Assembly: GCA_037179385.1 (NCBI GenBank)
Contig: CM074187.1
Span: 16,927,450 to 16,991,449, forward strand
Length of the DNA stretch: 64,000 bases
DNA from: Holothuria scabra
Taxonomy: Eukaryota; Echinodermata; Holothuroidea; Aspidochirotida; Holothuriidae
Direction of reading: 5' to 3'
The position numbers and the translations under genes are program-made. A model generated the notes under the pieces. It was not told the origin of the DNA. It was given only the letters and a program-made list of their open reading frames with translations, and ran no database searches. Of this stretch, positions 44,380 through 64,000 are shown one piece after another (the stretch's first letter is position 1; each line of letters opens with the position of its first letter).

Positions 44380-44892
44380 CTAGACTGAACCAGAAGGTAA
44401 TGAACTGAAGCATAAAACCCTACCTGACCTAATCTTGTAAGCCAAGACAAGAATGTTAATCCAGCAAACCAGTATCTTCCAAAAGCTTTGATATCTCATG
44501 ACTCTTGGAATCATCCTGCATTGTTACTTTACATAAAAACATGGATATTACCATTGATTGAATAAATATTCAAAGCCTCAAAGATGATCTGTTCCAATCC
44601 CCACCCTTCAACCTACACCCAATCCCACTAACAAATACTAGACCATTGATACATATTTTGTTCTAACTGCTGATTCATCAAGCTGTAAATTCTACAGTAC
44701 TAAAGCCAACAAAATTACATGGAAGTATGATACCAGAAAGTTATGTCACCATGCTCTAGTTCATGCCTTCTTTAGCAACAACCTGACAACAATTTTAATC
44801 ATTCTGCTTGTCACATATAGGTACACATTTATCATTCTGCCCTACTGAAGAAGGCAGTGCTACAAATAAGGTACTTAAGTTGCTGTACTTAA

Positions 44893-45143
44893 CCCTTTAG
44901 TGCCCGGCTCCAACTGGGGCATATTTGCATGCCTCCGGGGTCGGCGGAAAAGCGGACGTAGCATGTCCCGGATCGGCTTCCTTAGTCTATTGACCCTGCG
45001 ACCTTAATCTATTGTTCCTCTCGTTGTTGTGGCCGAATTTTCGGGTAGCTACTCGCAGTTTCGAGCTCCTTGTGAAACAGTAAAGACCTGTGTGGGCAGC
45101 GCTCTCCGTCTGTAGCAAATGTACTACATTGGGCAGTAGAGGG
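44893..45143. mobile_element. piggyBac-like MITE, 251 bp, TTAA-flanked
   Basis: Flanked by TTAA on both sides (44889-44892, 45144-45147). The ends are CCCTTTAG and AGAGGG. The interior, with GTAGCTACTCGCAGTT, TGGCCGAATTTTCGG and TCTCGTTGTTGTGG, is repeated inverted at 62837-63088. TTAA duplications and CCC/GGG ends are hallmarks of piggyBac-type elements (family knowledge). Confidence 0.85.
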
Positions 45144-45609
45144 TTAATGCAGTAGGGCTAGGGACAAATTTTAGGTAACAGAAATTAATTGTTTTTGATC
45201 TTGGGAGATATTTTCAGGTAAAACACAGATTTGATTCATACAATGAGTGGAATACCACCTGATAGGCAGTTGTAACATATATGCTGATGCAAGATTCCCC
45301 CCTCCCCCCTTCCTTATTTCCTATTTCACAGACCCGCTTTTAAACCTAGTATAACAGATAAGAGTCTTTACCCTGCTGTATAAAAAATTTATGCATTTAT
45401 CCATTGTATGATGCACCCTTTGATACAAGAGAAGTTGGTCAATGTTTGCTAGGAGGGTAATATATTTTAATGCATTGCTCCACCTCTCTATCACAAAACT
45501 GACCAAACATTGCATAGACTGTTAAGCACTATTAATGTAAAATAGACAGACTATGATGAACCTATAGAGATTGCTTCATGTAACATTTGGAGAAGCTTCA
45601 ATGTTTCAC

Positions 45610-45890
45610 ACATCCCCCTATCCAGGGTTCCTACACATTAAGAAAAATAAAACTTCATGATGTTTCCATGCCTATTACATGACATAAACATGACTATTTC
45701 ATGACCAAATTTTATCAGAGATTTGATAAAACTTTAATGGTGGGCTAATAGTGACGACTAAATGAGTGAGATTATTAACTTGTAAAAAAGGAAAAGACTT
45801 ATCTGGTCTAGATTTTATGGCTTTTTAATGGTTTCTATCATTTTTACAATATTTCATGACTTTTCCAGGCCAGCCTAACCCTAGGAATCA
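45610..45890. repeat. Interspersed repeat (CATGACTTTTCCAGG type)
   Basis: CAGGGTTCCTAC, repeated CATGAC/CATGCC words and TTTCATGACTTTTCCAGGCC. A related stretch lies at 62160-62380 (GACTTTTCCATGAC, TTCCAGGACCTTG). Confidence 0.5.
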
Positions 45891-46335
45891 CAACTCAGAA
45901 CAACATGACACCCATTTGGCTAACAAGGGTCAGAGGGTGGGTCTTACAATGGATTAGTGCATCACAGGTTTATGCAATAACAACCAATAAAGACATGCAC
46001 CATTCCTGACTTGAGTTTACAGAATATGAAGTCAGTCATATCAGTTTATAAACTGCTTTCCTGCAGGTCTATGCAAAGAGGACACCATCAGAATCATGAA
46101 AGCAAAGTCTGATTTGTAGAGAAACCTAAGTTCAGCATTCCAGAATAAGCCAGATTCTCTGCAGAATGGTTTCCATCACTTTTCAAAGAAGCAGTTTTAC
46201 AAAGTGGGCACTGTGTGCAACTCCTACTTTAAGGTTCCCAGAGGCAGAGCAATTTACATTGTCAGCTGGTGCGGTTGAACCTTACTGGAGGAGCAGAATT
46301 ATCAACCATTGATGTGACATTATCAACCAGTGACT

Positions 46336-62082
<15,747 letters not shown>

Positions 62083-62380
62083 CTAGATAGAGTGGAAACA
62101 ACAGTGACTCAGAATTAAATAACGATTTAAAATAACGGGTTTGAACACATTCAAAATAACAAAATTTTGTGACTTTTCCATGACTTCAAGGACCTTGACT
62201 GATATTTCATTTCCAGGACCTTGAAAAACAATCAGATCCCATTTTTCTTTTTTGTTTCTTTTTTTTTATGAAAACCCTATAACTGAACATCTGGAGAATC
62301 AAAACAAAAAGTTCAATTCCTACAATTCAATGAATTTTTCACGACCTTTTAAAAAATTGTTCATTTTCCCTGACTTTCCA

Positions 62381-62500
62381 GTCCAGGGGCCCGTTCCACA
62401 AAGAGTTACGCACAATCTTAAGTATGATTTACTGTTGGCTTAAGTATGGTGAATCAAACTTAAGATTGTGCGTAACTCTTTGTGGAACGGCCCCCTGGAC
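62381..62500. mobile_element. Palindromic MITE, 43-bp arms
   Basis: 62381-62423 and 62458-62500 are near-perfect inverted repeats: GTCCAGGGGCCCGTTCCACA on the left and TGTGGAACGGCCCCCTGGAC on the right, with AAGAGTTACGCACAATCTTA inside each arm. Loop 34 bp. Fold-back units with GTTCCACAAAG ends are common in marine invertebrate genomes (recollection). Confidence 0.9.
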
Positions 62501-62836
62501 CTGTACAAATCCTGTAAATAATTATGTAAATATCTTCTTAACCTTTATACAAGAGCTATGAATATCAAAAACCCTCAAATCATTATAGCCTCACTTGCCT
62601 TTAAAGTTGCTAATAAATAGTTTTACAAAATGTAGTCAAGAAAGGTGTTGAAAGGTGAGGAGAGGTACGTGTCAAAATCCTGGAAAGTCATGGAGAAAGG
62701 TGTTCACCCACTTTTAAAATCACTTGGTCTTTTGAGATGGACAACACTTGCAGCACACAGTCAAGGATGGAGGGCATACAATTTACCTACTTTTATACAG
62801 GTAAACTGTACAATATTTAAGAAGCAGGTGCATTAA

Positions 62837-63088
62837 CCCTTTACCGTTGTTTGGGTCCTTTTGGACCCATTCGGAGAGAGCGACTGTCATCCATCTTTAC
62901 TGCTTCACGCGGAGCTTGCAACTGCGAGTAGCTACCCGAAAATTCGGCCACAACAACGAGAGAGACAATAGTTTAAGGTCACAGGGTCAATAGCCTACGG
63001 AAGCTGATGCGGGGCATGCTACGTCCCCTTTTCCGCCCACTCAACAAGGCGCGCAAATATGCGCTGATTGGAGCACAACCGTAAAGGG
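62837..63088. mobile_element. piggyBac-like MITE, 252 bp, TTAA-flanked (inverted copy)
   Basis: Ends CCCTTTACCGTTGT and ACAACCGTAAAGGG, 14 bp with one mismatch. TTAA lies on both sides (62833-62836, 63089-63092). The body is the reverse complement of 44893-45143. A short minus frame at its right side (62979-63224) is chance. Confidence 0.9.
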
Positions 63089-63649
63089 TTAATACTAACC
63101 ATGTAGGCTGGGTGAGACATAAATAACCCTGTAACAGTGCACTACTGGAAGAGCACTTTTGTTTTTCTCTGGGGGTGCTTTCTACCATGCCCCCTTTCCC
63201 TTTACACCCCTTAACATCTATCATATGTACATCCCTTTACATATAATACAAGGAGTTCATATGCCACCAGATTTCATTCTTTTTCTATTTAAGTAGTTAC
63301 TTTCTCTTGTAATTCATTTGCTGATACTAATGAACATAAAATAACAGTGCAATGAAATGATAATCACAAAGTTTTCGTGGCCGGCTTTTCACACTAACTT
63401 TTTGTCAGTGCACAGCAGCTAAACACAACAAACAATTTTAAATATATAAGGATAACTACTATAGCAAGTTTGGTAGCGAGTTTGAAGCTCCTATTCACAG
63501 CTGGCTCATAAACTTTGCAAGTGATCTTCTTGTGGTTGATGAGATGTATTAGGTAGTGATATACTGTACATACATTTGGCAACACACTAACGTGAATGTG
63601 TTATTTAGCATTAGATCAAGTTTGTTTCAAATAAGGTGCAAATAGGTTG

Positions 63650-63740
63650 AAATGCTATCCTTCAGTAGCCTCTTACAGCAGGTGGGAAATCTGGTGGGGG
63701 TCATATTCTACAACCCCCCACCCCAGGGAGGTTACTAAGA
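63650..63740. repeat. Interspersed repeat (CGCCTCTTACAACAGG type), copy 2
   Basis: AGTAGCCTCTTACAGCAGGTGGG and TCATATTCTACAACCCCCC match 56128-56215 in order. Confidence 0.65.
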
Positions 63741-64000
63741 TGGGGTAATAAGCAGTAGGAGAACAATTCCGATGTCAGGTGTTGGATTTGTCTACTTTCC
63801 CTACACCATATCATTTACAAGTGATTTACTAAGCCAATTCCTGGAGACTGTCCAGTGCCGAAGTCCAAAACATGTTACAGTCTGGTAAAACAGGTTTGAA
63901 TCTTACCACACAGTACTCAGTTTACAGATTAAACAATGTACAGATCAACTAATGACTTGACTACACCCACATTAGTATCAATGTCGGCAACAGACATGTT

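Larger units (their letters stand above)
36060..46335. other. Intergenic region between the FAS1 gene and LEO1
   Basis: Presumed 5' flank of the FAS1 gene at its left end (36060-36600, somewhat richer in CpG, no TATA box seen) and 3' flank of LEO1 at its right end. No supported gene. Stretches 36900-39800, 41112-43500 and 45150-45600 show no structure I can name beyond short C- or G-tracts (12-C at 36712-36723; a C-rich run about 41743-41779). Confidence 0.6.
62083..64000. other. LEO1 upstream intron (partial); no exon seen
   Basis: The LEO1 exon at 61988-62082 needs an upstream exon ending in phase 1. I searched 62083-64000 for an acidic minus frame with a donor and found none, so the window end probably lies inside this intron. 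Repeats are listed separately. Confidence 0.7.

Noticed and set aside
63960..64000. Minus-strand ATG at the window edge (AACATGTCTGTTGCCGAC) as the LEO1 first exon
   Set aside because: The residues after it (MSVADIDTN) do not resemble LEO1 starts and the only GT nearby is a weak donor. One base of context is not enough.

Overview
The window is animal nuclear DNA. Coding sequence is sparse and broken by GT/AG introns of 0.8-10 kb, the base composition is AT-rich, and most of the rest is interspersed repeats, short inverted-repeat elements and microsatellites. The LEO1 homologue is clearly metazoan. The repeat style (many GGCCTA words, GTGGCGTAGC fold-back elements with G-tracts, tRNA-headed SINEs) suggests a marine invertebrate, perhaps an echinoderm; that taxonomic guess is weak.

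Layout: 1-14255 has no supported intact gene. It holds repeats and one degenerate, coding-like frame on the minus strand (9951-10417). 14256-36059 (minus) is a complete five-exon gene for a secreted 310-residue protein with two fasciclin (FAS1) domains. 36060-46335 is about 10 kb of repeat-rich intergenic DNA. 46336-62082 (minus) is the 3' part of a LEO1 gene (Paf1 complex): nine exons, 381 codons plus the stop, covering the whole conserved Leo1 domain and the acidic C-tail. Its N-terminal exon or exons lie beyond position 64000. Splice phases agree at every junction in both genes. The two genes point the same way, LEO1 upstream, and nothing suggests joint regulation.

Mobile DNA is the richest part. 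Elements with visible target duplications include a 517-bp hAT-like element with a perfect 8-bp duplication (26257-26773), a 220-bp hAT-like element inserted in the tRNA-Glu-like head of a SINE (31917-32136), a hAT-like element nested inside a larger one (22035-22906 in 21126-24099), and a pair of about 250-bp piggyBac-like MITEs flanked by TTAA in opposite orientation (44893-45143, 62837-63088). A minisatellite-bearing family with terminal hairpins, perhaps Helentron-related, carries a tandem array of perfect DR1 nuclear-receptor-type sites. A fold-back element with 120-bp arms sits inside an older repeat whose unoccupied paralogue is also in the window. I found no operon-like, defence or other clearly new biological system. 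The undescribed material here is mainly the repeat families and the unidentified degenerate frame.
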